Assembly: GCF_011772445.1 (NCBI RefSeq) | Contig: NZ_WVZN01000027.1 | Coordinates: forward strand, 20,587 to 84,586 | Reading direction: 5' to 3' | DNA from: Hydrogenophaga sp. | Lineage (GTDB): Bacteria > Pseudomonadota > Gammaproteobacteria > Burkholderiales > Burkholderiaceae_C | DNA: 64,000 nucleotides | Shown: in pieces, positions 50,158 through 58,610 of the stretch | How positions within the stretch are numbered: the first letter of the stretch is position 1 | Layout of the letters: every line of letters begins with the position of its first letter | Translations under genes and position numbers: made by a program | The notes under the pieces: generated by a model | The model's database searches: none | What the model was told of the DNA's origin: nothing | Seen by the model: the letters and a program-made list of their open reading frames with translations, nothing else

Positions 50158-50202
50158 TTCACTGCTCCTGGAGAGGTGGTCTTTTTTGGCCAGAGGCACC
50201 AC

Positions 50203-50269
50203 GGAACCGGCTTTGCCGGGCCGTCGGTGCCGCCCCCTTGAGGGGGTCGCGCGAAGCGCGGCGGGGGTG
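50203..50269 (-). repeat. Intergenic palindromic repeat, copy C
   Basis: 67 bp, nearly identical to copy A, with hairpins CCGGCTTTGCCGG, CCCCCTTGAGGGGG and CGCGCGAAGCGCG. It starts two bases after the cheY stop (50272) and ends about 45 bases before the cheA ATG, so here it stays untranslated between operon genes. Confidence 0.85.
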
Positions 50270-50271
50270 TT

Positions 50272-50634
50272 TCATCGAATGACTTTGTTGATCACTTCGA
50301 TGAGGCGGCCCGGATCGAAGGGCTTGACCAGCCAGCCGGTGGCGCCCGCGGCGCGCCCGGCCTGCTTCATGGCGTCGCTCGACTCCGTGGTCAGCACCAG
50401 GATCGGCGTGTTCTTGAATTTGGGGTGTTCGCGCAGCTTGCGCGTCAGGCCCAGGCCGTCCAGCTTGGGCATGTTCTGGTCGGTCAGCACCAGGTCGATG
50501 CTGTGGTGCTGCGCCTTGTCCCAGGCGTCCTGGCCGTCCACGGCTTCCACCACGTGAAAGCCGGCACCCGTGAGGGTGAAGGACACCATTTTTCGCATGG
50601 ATGCCGAGTCGTCGACGGCAAGGATGGATCGCAT
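50272..50634 (-). CDS. cheY: Chemotaxis response regulator CheY
   Basis: 120 aa from ATG 50634. Single receiver domain: LAVDDSASMRKMVSFTL, phospho-Asp in LVLTDQNMPKLDGLGL, Thr in LVLTTESSD and Lys in LVKPFDPGRLIEVI. The sequence is of the type encoded just before cheA in many proteobacteria. Phosphorylated CheY binds FliM or another target. It is preceded by a CheZ-like gene and followed by repeat copy C and cheA. Confidence 0.93.
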   Translation of the reverse strand: MRSILAVDDSASMRKMVSFTLTGAGFHVVEAVDGQDAWDKAQHHSIDLVLTDQNMPKLDGLGLTRKLREHPKFKNTPILVLTTESSDAMKQAGRAAGATGWLVKPFDPGRLIEVINKVIR

Positions 50635-50680
50635 GGGGTTACTCCGTTCTTCGGGTGTTATCGGCGGCTCGCGGGCGTTC

Positions 50681-51124
50681 TTAAAAGAGCTCCACCGAGC
50701 CCGCATCCATCTCGCTCTGGGTCACGGGGCTGGGGCGTTCGGGCATGGGGTCCAGATCCAGGGGCACCTCGTCCTCTTCGGGGGCGATGGCCTGTTCGGC
50801 CAGGCGCCAGGCGCAGCCCTTGAGCATGGCGCCGGTGTGCGCCAGCAACTGGGTGGCCATGTCGTGGAACTGCAGTTCGGTCACGGCCTGGTGCAGGCTG
50901 TGGCGGATGCGGGTGAGTTCCTCGCCCAGGGCCCCTTCCAGGGATTCCAGATCGCGGTTGGCGTTGCCGAAGCGCTCCAGCAGGTTGCCGGTGGCGTGGT
51001 CGAGCAGGCCCTCCAGGCGCTGCAGGTCGGTCATGGCGATCAGCAGCGAGTCCTGCAGATCGGCCACCAGCGCCACGGGCAGCGTGACCGAAGGTGGGGT
51101 CGGCGGCGATGCGTTGGTCTGCAT
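50681..51124 (-). CDS. CheZ-like CheY-phosphatase candidate
   Basis: 147 aa, all-helical in character, no membrane segment. The motif LQFHDMATQLLAHTG places Asp and Gln four residues apart, as in the Asp-x3-Gln active site of CheZ phosphatases (D143/Q147 in E. coli), with an amphipathic helix around it. The protein ends DAGSVELF, similar to the C-terminus of CheD (GGTVDLF). It is the first gene of the che operon, 46 bases before cheY, the natural substrate. It is shorter than CheZ (about 210 aa). Phosphatase activity is an inference from motif and context. Confidence 0.62.
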   Translation of the reverse strand: MQTNASPPTPPSVTLPVALVADLQDSLLIAMTDLQRLEGLLDHATGNLLERFGNANRDLESLEGALGEELTRIRHSLHQAVTELQFHDMATQLLAHTGAMLKGCAWRLAEQAIAPEEDEVPLDLDPMPERPSPVTQSEMDAGSVELF

Positions 51125-51287
51125 GGGTGCGGAGGGAGGTCTTTACGGATACGGGGTATTACAATTTTCGGCAGCCGCCTCCTGGGGTATCGACCGAAAA
51201 CGGCCTGAAATTCAGCCCTTTTGGCTTTCTCCAGCCACCTCCAGGCGCCCGTTCACCCCTTCGCCAGGCGACACAGAGCCCCCTTCC

Positions 51288-52442
51288 ATGACCGGTACCG
51301 GTGAAGCGACAGCGAGCCACCCGCGTCCGGTGCGCATCCTGCACCTGGAAGATTCGCGGGTGGACCACGCGCTGGTGAAGTTCGCGCTGCAGCGCAGCCA
51401 GTTGCCCAACGAGATCACGCTCGTGGACACGCTGGAGGACTTCCGCCGCGAGCTGCAGAGCGGGCGCCACGAGATCGTGCTGGCCGACTACCACCTGCCC
51501 GGCTTCACCGGCCTGGACGCCTGGGACGCGGCCTGCAAGCTGGGCATCCAGATCCCTTTCGTCATCCTGTCCGGCGCCATCGGCGAAACCGCCGCCGTGG
51601 ACGCCATGCACCGCGGCGTGAGCGACTACCTGCTCAAGGACAGCATGCACCGGCTGGCGCACGTGGTGCAGCGCGCGCTGGAGATCAGCGACGCGCGCCG
51701 GGCCAAGGCGCGCGCCGACGCCGAACTCGCCGAGTCGCGCCAGCGCCTGGCCGAGCTGGCCGAGCACCTGCAGACCAGCATCGAGCAGGAGCGCGCCGAC
51801 ATCGCGCGCGAGATCCACGACGACATCGGCGGCGCGCTGGCCGCGGTCAAGCTCGATCTGGCCTGGGTGGGTCGCCGCGCCAACGATTCCGAGATGCAGC
51901 GCCACGTGAACACCGCGCTGGACATGGTGCAGCACGCGCTGGGCGCGAGCCAGCGCATCATGATGAACCTGCGCCCGCCCATCCTCGACCAGGGCCTGGT
52001 GGCCGCGGTGGTGTGGCTGGCGCAGAACTTCGAGCGCCGCACCGGCCTGCGCGTGCACGTGCGCCGCACGGCCGAGCGCATCGAGGTGCCGCGCGACGTG
52101 CAGCTGGTGGCCTACCGCACCGCGCAGGAGGCCATGACCAACGTGTCCAAGCACGCGCAGGGGGCGAGCCACGTGGACATCGACCTCAACGACGGCGAGG
52201 GCGTGCTCACGCTCGAGGTGAGCGACAACGGCCCCGGCCTGGACGCCAGCGCGCTGCGCAAGGACAAGTCCTTCGGCCTGCTGGGCCTGCGCGAGCGCGC
52301 GGCCAAGGTCGGTGGCTGGCTGGACGTCAGCTCGTCAGCGCGTGGCACCTCGGTCATTCTCTCGGTACCGCTCCCCGGCGGCGACACACTGCCGCCACCC
52401 GTGGAGCACAAGGAAGCCCATGATCAAGGTGATTTTGTGTGA
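51288..52442 (+). CDS. Soluble receiver-HisKA_3 histidine kinase (NarX/DegS-type core)
   Basis: 384 aa from ATG 51288. N-terminal receiver (RILHLEDSRVDHALV, phospho-Asp in IVLADYHLPGFTG, LLKDSMHRL), a coiled coil, then a HisKA_3 dimerisation domain with His177 (ERADIAREIHDDIGGALAAV) and HATPase_c (YRTAQEAMTNVSKHAQ, FGLLGLRERA). No membrane segment or sensor domain is seen, so the signal must come through the receiver. Its 3' end overlaps the NarL-type regulator by 23 bases, so the two form a two-component pair. Confidence 0.88.
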   Translation: MTGTGEATASHPRPVRILHLEDSRVDHALVKFALQRSQLPNEITLVDTLEDFRRELQSGRHEIVLADYHLPGFTGLDAWDAACKLGIQIPFVILSGAIGETAAVDAMHRGVSDYLLKDSMHRLAHVVQRALEISDARRAKARADAELAESRQRLAELAEHLQTSIEQERADIAREIHDDIGGALAAVKLDLAWVGRRANDSEMQRHVNTALDMVQHALGASQRIMMNLRPPILDQGLVAAVVWLAQNFERRTGLRVHVRRTAERIEVPRDVQLVAYRTAQEAMTNVSKHAQGASHVDIDLNDGEGVLTLEVSDNGPGLDASALRKDKSFGLLGLRERAAKVGGWLDVSSSARGTSVILSVPLPGGDTLPPPVEHKEAHDQGDFV

Positions 52443-53049
52443 CGACCACGCGGTGGTGAGGCGCGGCATCCGCGACACCATCAGCGAGGCGGTCGACATC
52501 CAGGTCGTCGGCGAAGCCGGCAGCTACCCCGAACTGCGCGACCTCATGCGCAAGACGCCCTGCGACGTGCTCGTGCTCGACCTCAACATGCCCGGGCGCG
52601 GCGGCCTGGAGGTGCTGGGCGCGCTGAAGGAAGAGGGCTCGCCGGTGAAGGTGCTCGTGGTCTCCATGTACCCCGAGGACCAGTACGCCATCCGCTGCCT
52701 GCGCGCGGGCGCGCGCGGCTACGTCAACAAGGCCGGCGACCCGGCCGAACTGGTGGGCGCCATCCGCGTGGTGCAGCAGGGCCGCAAGTACGTCACGCCC
52801 GAGGTGGCGCAGATGCTGGTGGACACGCTCAGCGCGCCCGAGACCGAGGAGCTGCACGCCAGCCTGTCCGAGCGCGAGCTGCAGACCCTGCAGAAGATCG
52901 CTTCGGGCCGCAAGCTCAGCGACATCGCCGAGGAGCTGATGCTCAGCCCCAAGACCGTGAGCGTGTACCGCGCGCGGGTGCTGGAGAAACTGCACCTGTC
53001 GAACAACGCGGAATTGACGGTGTACGCGATCAGGAACGGGCTGGTCTGA
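52420..53049 (+). CDS. NarL/FixJ-family response regulator
   Basis: 209 aa. Receiver: VILCDDHAVVRRGI, phospho-Asp in VLVLDLNMPGRGG, VVSMYPE and VNKAGDP. A LuxR-type helix-turn-helix follows (LSERELQTLQKIASGRKLSDIAEELMLSPKTVSVYRARVLEKL). ATG 52420 has AAGGAAG upstream and lies inside the kinase gene, so the pair is coupled. The promoter targets are not visible. Confidence 0.92.
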   Translation: MIKVILCDDHAVVRRGIRDTISEAVDIQVVGEAGSYPELRDLMRKTPCDVLVLDLNMPGRGGLEVLGALKEEGSPVKVLVVSMYPEDQYAIRCLRAGARGYVNKAGDPAELVGAIRVVQQGRKYVTPEVAQMLVDTLSAPETEELHASLSERELQTLQKIASGRKLSDIAEELMLSPKTVSVYRARVLEKLHLSNNAELTVYAIRNGLV

Positions 53050-53056
53050 ACTGGCG

Positions 53057-54097
53057 TCAATCACCAAGGGCGGCGAGGTCCAGCGACGCCGCCTGTTCGA
53101 TGGCGCGCAGCATCCTGAGCCCTTCCTTGAGACGCCGCGTCCAGCCGCCGCCGCGGCTGCGCAAGTTGTCAGCAGCCTCTCGCAGCGCATCAGGGTCGTT
53201 GGCCGTCAGGTACTCGATCAGACTCGCGGCCTGAATGAGGTCCTTGCGCACCTTGTCCCTGTAGTCGGCGGTTCGTTCAGCGGCGACCAAGAGCTTGTGC
53301 AGGCCGTACTTCTCCGGCCGCGGCAGGTTCACCACGATGGGGCCGGCAGTGCCCAGGACCACGGACTGGAACGGGTCCTCCAGCGAGAACTCCATGAAGC
53401 GCAAGGGTTGAAGCCGGAGGTTCAGGGAGTCGTTGTGGACCGCTTCTTCGCCCGATCGACCCATCGTCGTAAGGAAGTCGATCTGGAAGTCGGGTTCATC
53501 GGCCTTCTGGTACGTGCTGAGCGACTTCAAGGGCACGAAGCCCATGCTCAAAGACTCAATGGCGGAGGCCACGTCCACGCGAACATCGCTGGCGATGGCC
53601 GTGGACAGGCGGTGGTCGTGTGCGAAGTCGAGATCGGTGGTGCTGTCGGCCGTCTCCCAGCGGATGCCGAAGTGGTTCTGATAGGCCGCGTAAGCATGCG
53701 TGCCGACCAGCACGCCGCCCACACGAAAGAAGGAGGCGTCCGCCAGCTTGGTGATGACTCGCGAGTGAGCGGGCGTCAAGGCCGGGCAACCCAGGTCGAT
53801 CGCCGCGCGTGTCAGACGCCTTGCGTGGTCCAGCCCCTCCCGGTTGGGTGAATTCACGTGCGCGTCGCGCAGGCGCCTGGTGGCATCGTCGTCGCGGCCG
53901 ACGTAGACCTGCCGCTGCTTGCCGGACAGGTCCGAGTACTGGAAATACCAGTAGGGCTCGCCTTTGACCGTTTTGGTGACGAAATTGCCTGGCAGCATGC
54001 CGGCATCGCGCCTGGCCTCGAGGGAGCGGATCGCCGTGGCCGCATTCGAGTACGCGGCCTGAGCGGCGCCTGGAAGATCGCGATAAAGCATGGCCAT
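53057..54097 (-). CDS. GSU2403-type nucleotidyltransferase-fold protein
   Basis: 346 aa. An N-terminal helical part (GEPYWYFQYSDLSGKQRQVY) is followed by the nucleotidyltransferase fold: GGVLVGTHAYAAYQNHFG and DSTTDLDFAHDH carry the G-S/T-like strand and the Asp-x-Asp pair. This matches the NTP_transf_8/GSU2403 group. Activity and substrate are not known. Its codon use and AT-rich upstream region (TATCCTTAATCTAG) differ from the flanking genes and suggest acquisition by transfer. A start at 54091 is also possible. No toxin-like partner gene is adjacent. Confidence 0.72.
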   Translation of the reverse strand: MAMLYRDLPGAAQAAYSNAATAIRSLEARRDAGMLPGNFVTKTVKGEPYWYFQYSDLSGKQRQVYVGRDDDATRRLRDAHVNSPNREGLDHARRLTRAAIDLGCPALTPAHSRVITKLADASFFRVGGVLVGTHAYAAYQNHFGIRWETADSTTDLDFAHDHRLSTAIASDVRVDVASAIESLSMGFVPLKSLSTYQKADEPDFQIDFLTTMGRSGEEAVHNDSLNLRLQPLRFMEFSLEDPFQSVVLGTAGPIVVNLPRPEKYGLHKLLVAAERTADYRDKVRKDLIQAASLIEYLTANDPDALREAADNLRSRGGGWTRRLKEGLRMLRAIEQAASLDLAALGD

Positions 54098-54211
54098 CCG
54101 GTTATCCTTAATCTAGAAAAAGTAATGATAACTGCGGCATGGTCCGATCGACGCATTGGCGAAGCATCGTGCGCATGCATACTGCGCGACCTGTCCACAC
54201 AGGGAGTCCTC

Positions 54212-54667
54212 ATGGTGTCCAACACCCCGTTCCGGGCGCATCGCCGCGCCGTGCTGCTCACGCTCGTCGTGTCTGCCGCGCTCGCCGCCTGCGGCAAGGA
54301 CGACCCGCAGGCGAAGCTCGAAGCCGCCGTCAAGGCGCTGCAGGCCGCCATCGAGGCGCGCGACACCGGCGACGTGATGGACCTGCTCGACGAACACTTC
54401 CAGGGCAGTGGCAACCTCGACCGCGACGGCACGCGGCGGATGCTCACCGCCACGTTCCTGCGCTTTCAGAACATCAAGGTCATCGCCATGTCGAGCCAGG
54501 CGCGGGTCGATGCGCAGACCCCGACGCTCGGACGTGTCGAGGCCCAGGTGCTGGTGACGGGCGCCCAGGGCCTGATCCCCGAGCGCGCCGAGCCCTACAC
54601 CGTGCGCATGGAGTGGCGCCTGGTGGGCGGCGACTGGAAGCTCGGCGACCTGCGCTGGGAGGAGTGA
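54212..54667 (+). CDS. Small lipoprotein with NTF2-like fold signature
   Basis: 151 aa from ATG 54212, with GGGAG upstream. Signal peptide with lipobox (LVVSAALAAC), so it should be lipid-anchored in the envelope. The mature part begins with an amphipathic helix (LEAAVKALQAAIEARDTGDV) followed by alternating strands (VRMEWRLVGGDWKLGDLRW), the pattern of SnoaL/NTF2-like domains. The function is unknown. It is monocistronic, convergent with the chemoreceptor gene. Confidence 0.72.
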   Translation: MVSNTPFRAHRRAVLLTLVVSAALAACGKDDPQAKLEAAVKALQAAIEARDTGDVMDLLDEHFQGSGNLDRDGTRRMLTATFLRFQNIKVIAMSSQARVDAQTPTLGRVEAQVLVTGAQGLIPERAEPYTVRMEWRLVGGDWKLGDLRWEE

Positions 54668-54699
54668 GTTGGCGAGAACGCCGCGTGGCCGCTGGGCGT

Positions 54700-56256
54700 T
54701 CAGGCGGGCTGCGGCAGGCGGAAGGTGTCGACCAGGGCGCTGAGGCGCGCGGCCTGCTGGCGCAGGCTGTCCGCGGCCGCGGCCGATTCCTCCACCAGCG
54801 CCGCGTTCTGCTGCGTCATCTGGTCCATCTGGCTCACGGCCTCGTTGATCTGGCCGATGCCCCGCGACTGCTCGTCGAAGGTGGTGTCGAGCGCCGCAAT
54901 CATCTGTGCCACCTGACCGGCCTGCGCGACGATCTCGCCCATGGTGGTGCCGGCGCGTTCCACCTGTCGCGCGCCGGCTTCCACCCGACCCTGGCTGTCG
55001 CCGATCAGTCGCTTGATGTCCTTGGCGGCGGTGGCCGCGCGTTGCGCGAGCGTGCGCACCTCGCCGGCCACGACCGCAAAGCCCCGGCCGTGCTCGCCGG
55101 CACGCGCGGCTTCCACCGCGGCATTGAGCGCCAGGATGTTGGTCTGGAACGCAATGCCGTCGATCACGCCGGTGATGTCGGCGATGCGGCGCGAGCTTTC
55201 GCTGATGGAACCCATGGTGGAGACCACCTCGGCGACGGCCTCGCCACCGCGGCTGGCGACCGAGCTGGCGGCCTGCGCCAAACCAGTGGCCGCGCGCGAG
55301 GTGTCGGCGCTGTGGCGCACGGCCGTGGCGATCTGCTCCATCGACGCCGCGGTCTCCTCGATGCTGGAGGCCTGCTCTTCGGTGCGGTTGGACAGATCCG
55401 CGCCGCCGGCGGCGATCTGGTTGGAGCCGCTGGCGATCGAGTCGCTGCTCTCGCGCACCTCGCTCACGATGCGCGCCAGGTTGTCGTTCATGCCGCGCAG
55501 CGCCGTCAGCAAATCGGCCATCTCGTCCCTGCCGTGCACCTCGAAGCGCGAGGTGAGATCACCCGCGGCCACGGTGCGCGCCACGCGCAGCGCCTGCGCA
55601 ATGGGCCGCGTGATCGAGCGCGTGAGCACGAAGGCGACGGCCACGGCCAGCAGCACCGCGATCGCCGCCAGCAGGCCCGACAACACCTTCGCGTCGTGGG
55701 CGGCTTCCAGTGCTTCGGCGCCGTAGGCTTCCATGCCGCCGGCCTGGGTCTCGGCGAAGGCCTCGATCGCGGCAAGGTAGCTGGTCTGCAGCGGCAGGAT
55801 GTGCGTCAGCAGTTCGCTGCGCGCAGCGTCGGTCCGGCCGGCCTTGAGGTGCTCCATGAGCACGTCCTCGCGCTGGCGGAATGCATTCTGCTGCTCGATC
55901 AGAGTGTTCAGCGCGGCCCGGTCGCGCGCCTCATGCACACCGGCCCGCAGTTGTTCGATGGCCTTCGCCACCAGGGGTTTGGAGGCCTCCACCTTGGCCA
56001 CCTCCGCTTGCACCACGTTGCGCTCGGTGGCGATCAGCGCGGTGCGCAGCGCGTTCAGTTGGCGGTTGGTTTCGTTTTCCACCTTCTGGGCCAAGGCCAC
56101 ATTGGCGTAGCGCTCGTGCAGGATCACCTCGATGTCGTGGGCGATGACGTTGAGCTTGGCGAACCCCACACCGGCGATGGTGGCCAGCAGAGCGATGATG
56201 AGCGCGAACCCGAGCGTCAGGCGGGCTCCTATGCGCAAATGGGCGATGGCTTTCAT
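54700..56256 (-). CDS. Methyl-accepting chemotaxis protein
   Basis: 518 aa. Two membrane segments (about 13-33 and 190-212) enclose a four-helix-bundle (Tar/4HB-type) periplasmic domain of about 155 residues. HAMP follows, then the signalling domain with the conserved hairpin tip ([20 protein letters not shown]). No CheR-docking pentapeptide is present at the C-terminus (ends FRLPQPA). The ligand is unknown. A FliA-type promoter lies 71 bases upstream. No partner chemotaxis gene is adjacent, so it feeds the che system encoded at 45304-51124. Confidence 0.93.
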   Translation of the reverse strand: MKAIAHLRIGARLTLGFALIIALLATIAGVGFAKLNVIAHDIEVILHERYANVALAQKVENETNRQLNALRTALIATERNVVQAEVAKVEASKPLVAKAIEQLRAGVHEARDRAALNTLIEQQNAFRQREDVLMEHLKAGRTDAARSELLTHILPLQTSYLAAIEAFAETQAGGMEAYGAEALEAAHDAKVLSGLLAAIAVLLAVAVAFVLTRSITRPIAQALRVARTVAAGDLTSRFEVHGRDEMADLLTALRGMNDNLARIVSEVRESSDSIASGSNQIAAGGADLSNRTEEQASSIEETAASMEQIATAVRHSADTSRAATGLAQAASSVASRGGEAVAEVVSTMGSISESSRRIADITGVIDGIAFQTNILALNAAVEAARAGEHGRGFAVVAGEVRTLAQRAATAAKDIKRLIGDSQGRVEAGARQVERAGTTMGEIVAQAGQVAQMIAALDTTFDEQSRGIGQINEAVSQMDQMTQQNAALVEESAAAADSLRQQAARLSALVDTFRLPQPA

Positions 56257-56326
56257 GTCGCTTTCCCGGAATCGCGGCGCGCACCCACCCTGGCAGGGCA
56301 GACGTGAACGGCCGGCAGCCAGAGAA

Positions 56327-56353
56327 CTATCGACGCCCTTCGGTGGCTTCTGA
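56327..56353 (-). promoter_or_regulatory. Candidate FliA promoter of the chemoreceptor gene
   Basis: On the minus strand, TCAGAAGC (56346-56353), 11 bp and GTCGATAG (56327-56334) have the same spacing as the promoter at 44697 and match it at most conserved positions. The leader to the ATG at 56256 would be about 70 bases. Confidence 0.55.
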
Positions 56354-56389
56354 AAGCCGTTCGCCGGGCTCGCGGTGCCTCACAAGCTT

Positions 56390-56411
56390 TCCCCGCAGGC
56401 GTGTGCGGGGA
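56390..56411. terminator. Hairpin after the MATE gene
   Basis: TCCCCGCA-GGCGTG-TGCGGGGA is a perfect 8-bp stem with a 6-base loop, 14 bases beyond the MATE stop. There is no T-run downstream, so Rho-independent termination is plausible but not certain. It would separate MATE transcription from the FliA promoter of the chemoreceptor. Confidence 0.45.
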
Positions 56412-56424
56412 TTCCCCCGGCGCT

Positions 56425-57828
56425 TCAGCGGTGTCCGCGCAGCGGCGCCGACCAGTCGCTGCGGTGCGTGGCGATGGCCAGCGTCAGGCCCATGAGCGCC
56501 AGGCTGAGGCCCACCACGGCGTACAGCGCCTGCGGCTGATCGCCCGCCAGGCGCAGCGCCAGCCAGCCCCCCAGCGCCACTACCACCAGCCGCGCCGCGC
56601 TGGCCACCAGCGGCCAGGTGAGCCGCCCCGCGCCCTGCGAGGCGAAGAACAGCGCCAGTCCCAGGCCGAAGAAGCCGTAGGCGCCGCCCACGATGCGCAG
56701 GTAGCTCGCACCCGCGGCCTGCACGGCCGCGTCCTGGGTGAACGCCGCCATCCACCACTGCGGCCACAGCGCGGCGAGCACACCGATCGCGCCGGTGATC
56801 GCCCACACCAGCGCGGCCCCGGTCCAGGCGATGCGTTTGGCGCGCGCCGTCTGTTGCGCGCCGAGGTTGGTGGCCACCATCGCCGTGAGCGCGCCGCCGA
56901 TGCCGAAGGCGATGGGCACCAGGATGTACTCCAGCCGCGCGGCGATGCCGTAGCCCGCCACGGCCAGGCCGCCGAAGCCCGCCACGTAGGCCGTGGTCAG
57001 TGCGATCGAGCCGTTGCTCAGGACCGGGTTGATGGCCGAGGGCAGGGCGAGACGAAGGATGTCGCGCGTGTCGTCGCGCCGCAGCCGCCAGCCCGCGCCC
57101 AGCGGCCGGGCCGGCGCGCCCCGGCGCGATAGCCAGGCCAGCAAGGCGAGCGCCGACACCGCGCTGCAGGTGACGGTGCTGGCCGCCGCGCCGGCCACGC
57201 CCAGCGGCGGCAGCGGGCCCAGCCCGAACACCAGTTGCGGCGCCAGCAGCAGGTGCATCACCGTGGTGGCGATGAGCGCCAGCGCGGCCGCGCCCATCTG
57301 CCCGGTGCCGCGCGCCACGCCAGCCAGCACGTTGACTGTCCACACCGCCGAGGCGCCCGCGAACAGCACAGCCGCGTAGCGCGCCGCCTGCTCCAGCGCC
57401 GGGCCGCGCGCGCCCATGGCCGCGTACAGCATCGGTGACGCGGCGACCAGCGTGAACAGCAGCGAGGCGATCAGCCCCAGCACCAGGGCGTGCCAGGCCA
57501 GGCGTGCGGCGCGCGCGTCGTCGCCCGCGCCCGCCGCGCGCGCCACCATGGCCGTGGCACTGCCGCCCAGGCCCCCGGCCGACATGTGCAGCATCAGCAT
57601 GGCCAGCGGCAGCACCACCGCCACGCCGGCCAGCGCGTCGGCGCCCAGGCGGCCCACGATGTAGCCGTCGAAGCCGATGACGATGGTGTTGGCGAACAGG
57701 CCCAGCACGTTGGGCGTGGCCAGGCGCATCAGCGTGGGCAGCACGGGGCCGTGCAGCATGCGCTGGCGGGTGTCCGCGGCGCGGGACGGCGCGCTGGCAC
57801 TGAGGGCGGCGGAGGCGGTGGTGGTCAT
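56425..57828 (-). CDS. MATE family multidrug/Na+ antiporter
   Basis: 467 aa with twelve membrane segments in two repeats. Family features: PTLMRLATPNVLGLFANTIV at the N-terminus, the second repeat starting ILRLALPSAINPVLSNGS, and the positions of the helix-1 and helix-7 kinks. It exports cationic drugs with H+ or Na+ antiport. The start lies two bases after the SDR stop; the pair is a transcription unit that a TetR repressor probably controls through the operator upstream of the SDR gene. Confidence 0.88.
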   Translation of the reverse strand: MTTTASAALSASAPSRAADTRQRMLHGPVLPTLMRLATPNVLGLFANTIVIGFDGYIVGRLGADALAGVAVVLPLAMLMLHMSAGGLGGSATAMVARAAGAGDDARAARLAWHALVLGLIASLLFTLVAASPMLYAAMGARGPALEQAARYAAVLFAGASAVWTVNVLAGVARGTGQMGAAALALIATTVMHLLLAPQLVFGLGPLPPLGVAGAAASTVTCSAVSALALLAWLSRRGAPARPLGAGWRLRRDDTRDILRLALPSAINPVLSNGSIALTTAYVAGFGGLAVAGYGIAARLEYILVPIAFGIGGALTAMVATNLGAQQTARAKRIAWTGAALVWAITGAIGVLAALWPQWWMAAFTQDAAVQAAGASYLRIVGGAYGFFGLGLALFFASQGAGRLTWPLVASAARLVVVALGGWLALRLAGDQPQALYAVVGLSLALMGLTLAIATHRSDWSAPLRGHR

Positions 57829-57830
57829 GG

Positions 57831-58529
57831 TCAGGCGGGCAGGTAGGCCGCGGTGGCGCTGGCGAGCGACTGCTTCACCTGGCGCGTCATGTCATCGGCC
57901 AGCACCTCGGCCTCACCCGCTTCCAGGCCGTCGAAGGCAGCGCGCACGATCGCCTCGGGCGTGGACTTGGGCGCCTCGATGCCCTGCGTGAGGTCGGTGT
58001 CCACGAAGCCCATGTGCAGCGCGGTCACCTGCGTGCCCTGTTCCAGCAGCTCGTGCCGCAGGCCGTTGGTGAGCGCCCAGGCCGCCGACTTGGTGGCGCC
58101 GTAGGTGCCCAGCAGCGGGCGGTTGATCCAGCTGACGACGGACAGCACGTTGAGCATGGCACCACCGCCATTGGCGGCCAGCACCGGCGCGAAGGCCTGC
58201 GCCATGCGCTGCATGCCGAAAACGTTGACGTCAAGCTGGCGCCGCATGGCCTCCAGGGCGTCCGGCACGAGGAAGCCGCCGAACTCGGCCACGCCCGCGT
58301 TGTTGATGAGCAGGGTCACGTCGCCGCAGTCGCGCGCGGCGCGCAGCACCTGCTCGGGCCGGGTCACGTCCAGCTCGATCGGGGTGACGCCGTCGAGCGT
58401 CACCTGCGCGGCCTGGCGGCTGGCGGCGTAGACGCGCTTCGCGCCGCGCGCCAGTGCTTCGCGCGCGAAGGCCAGGCCGATGCCGCGGTTGGCGCCGGTG
58501 ATGAAAACGACGGCGTTTTCGATCTGCAT
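57831..58529 (-). CDS. Short-chain dehydrogenase/reductase
   Basis: 232 aa classical SDR. The nucleotide-binding motif is ITGANRGIGLAFA, the NNAG motif reads LLINNAGVAEFG, and the catalytic Ser/Tyr/Lys are in the region NVLSVVSWINRPLLGTYGATK. It oxidises or reduces an unknown carbonyl or alcohol with NAD(P). ATG 58529 follows AGGAGTCTTCC. It is the first gene of an SDR-MATE unit and is preceded by a TetR-type operator. Confidence 0.85.
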   Translation of the reverse strand: MQIENAVVFITGANRGIGLAFAREALARGAKRVYAASRQAAQVTLDGVTPIELDVTRPEQVLRAARDCGDVTLLINNAGVAEFGGFLVPDALEAMRRQLDVNVFGMQRMAQAFAPVLAANGGGAMLNVLSVVSWINRPLLGTYGATKSAAWALTNGLRHELLEQGTQVTALHMGFVDTDLTQGIEAPKSTPEAIVRAAFDGLEAGEAEVLADDMTRQVKQSLASATAAYLPA

Positions 58530-58545
58530 GGAAGACTCCTGTTGA

Positions 58546-58563
58546 ATATGATGGCCGTCATAT
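58546..58563 (-). promoter_or_regulatory. TetR operator before the SDR-MATE unit
   Basis: ATATGATG-GC-CGTCATAT is an 18-bp palindrome 17 bases before the SDR start. It differs in only one or two bases from the palindrome at 59253-59270 in front of the TetR gene, so the same repressor should bind both. Confidence 0.78.
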
Positions 58564-58610
58564 TTGTGGCCGTTGAAGGAAGCGCGCCTTGGGGCGCGCG
58601 TGAAAGCGGG

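Noticed and set aside
51125..51287. FliA promoter for the che operon
   Set aside because: GTCGATA and GCCGAAA strings occur on the minus strand, but no TCAAG/TAAAG element lies at the correct spacing.
56390..56411. Clear Rho-independent terminator
   Set aside because: The stem is perfect but no T-run follows on either strand, so it is kept only as a low-confidence hairpin.
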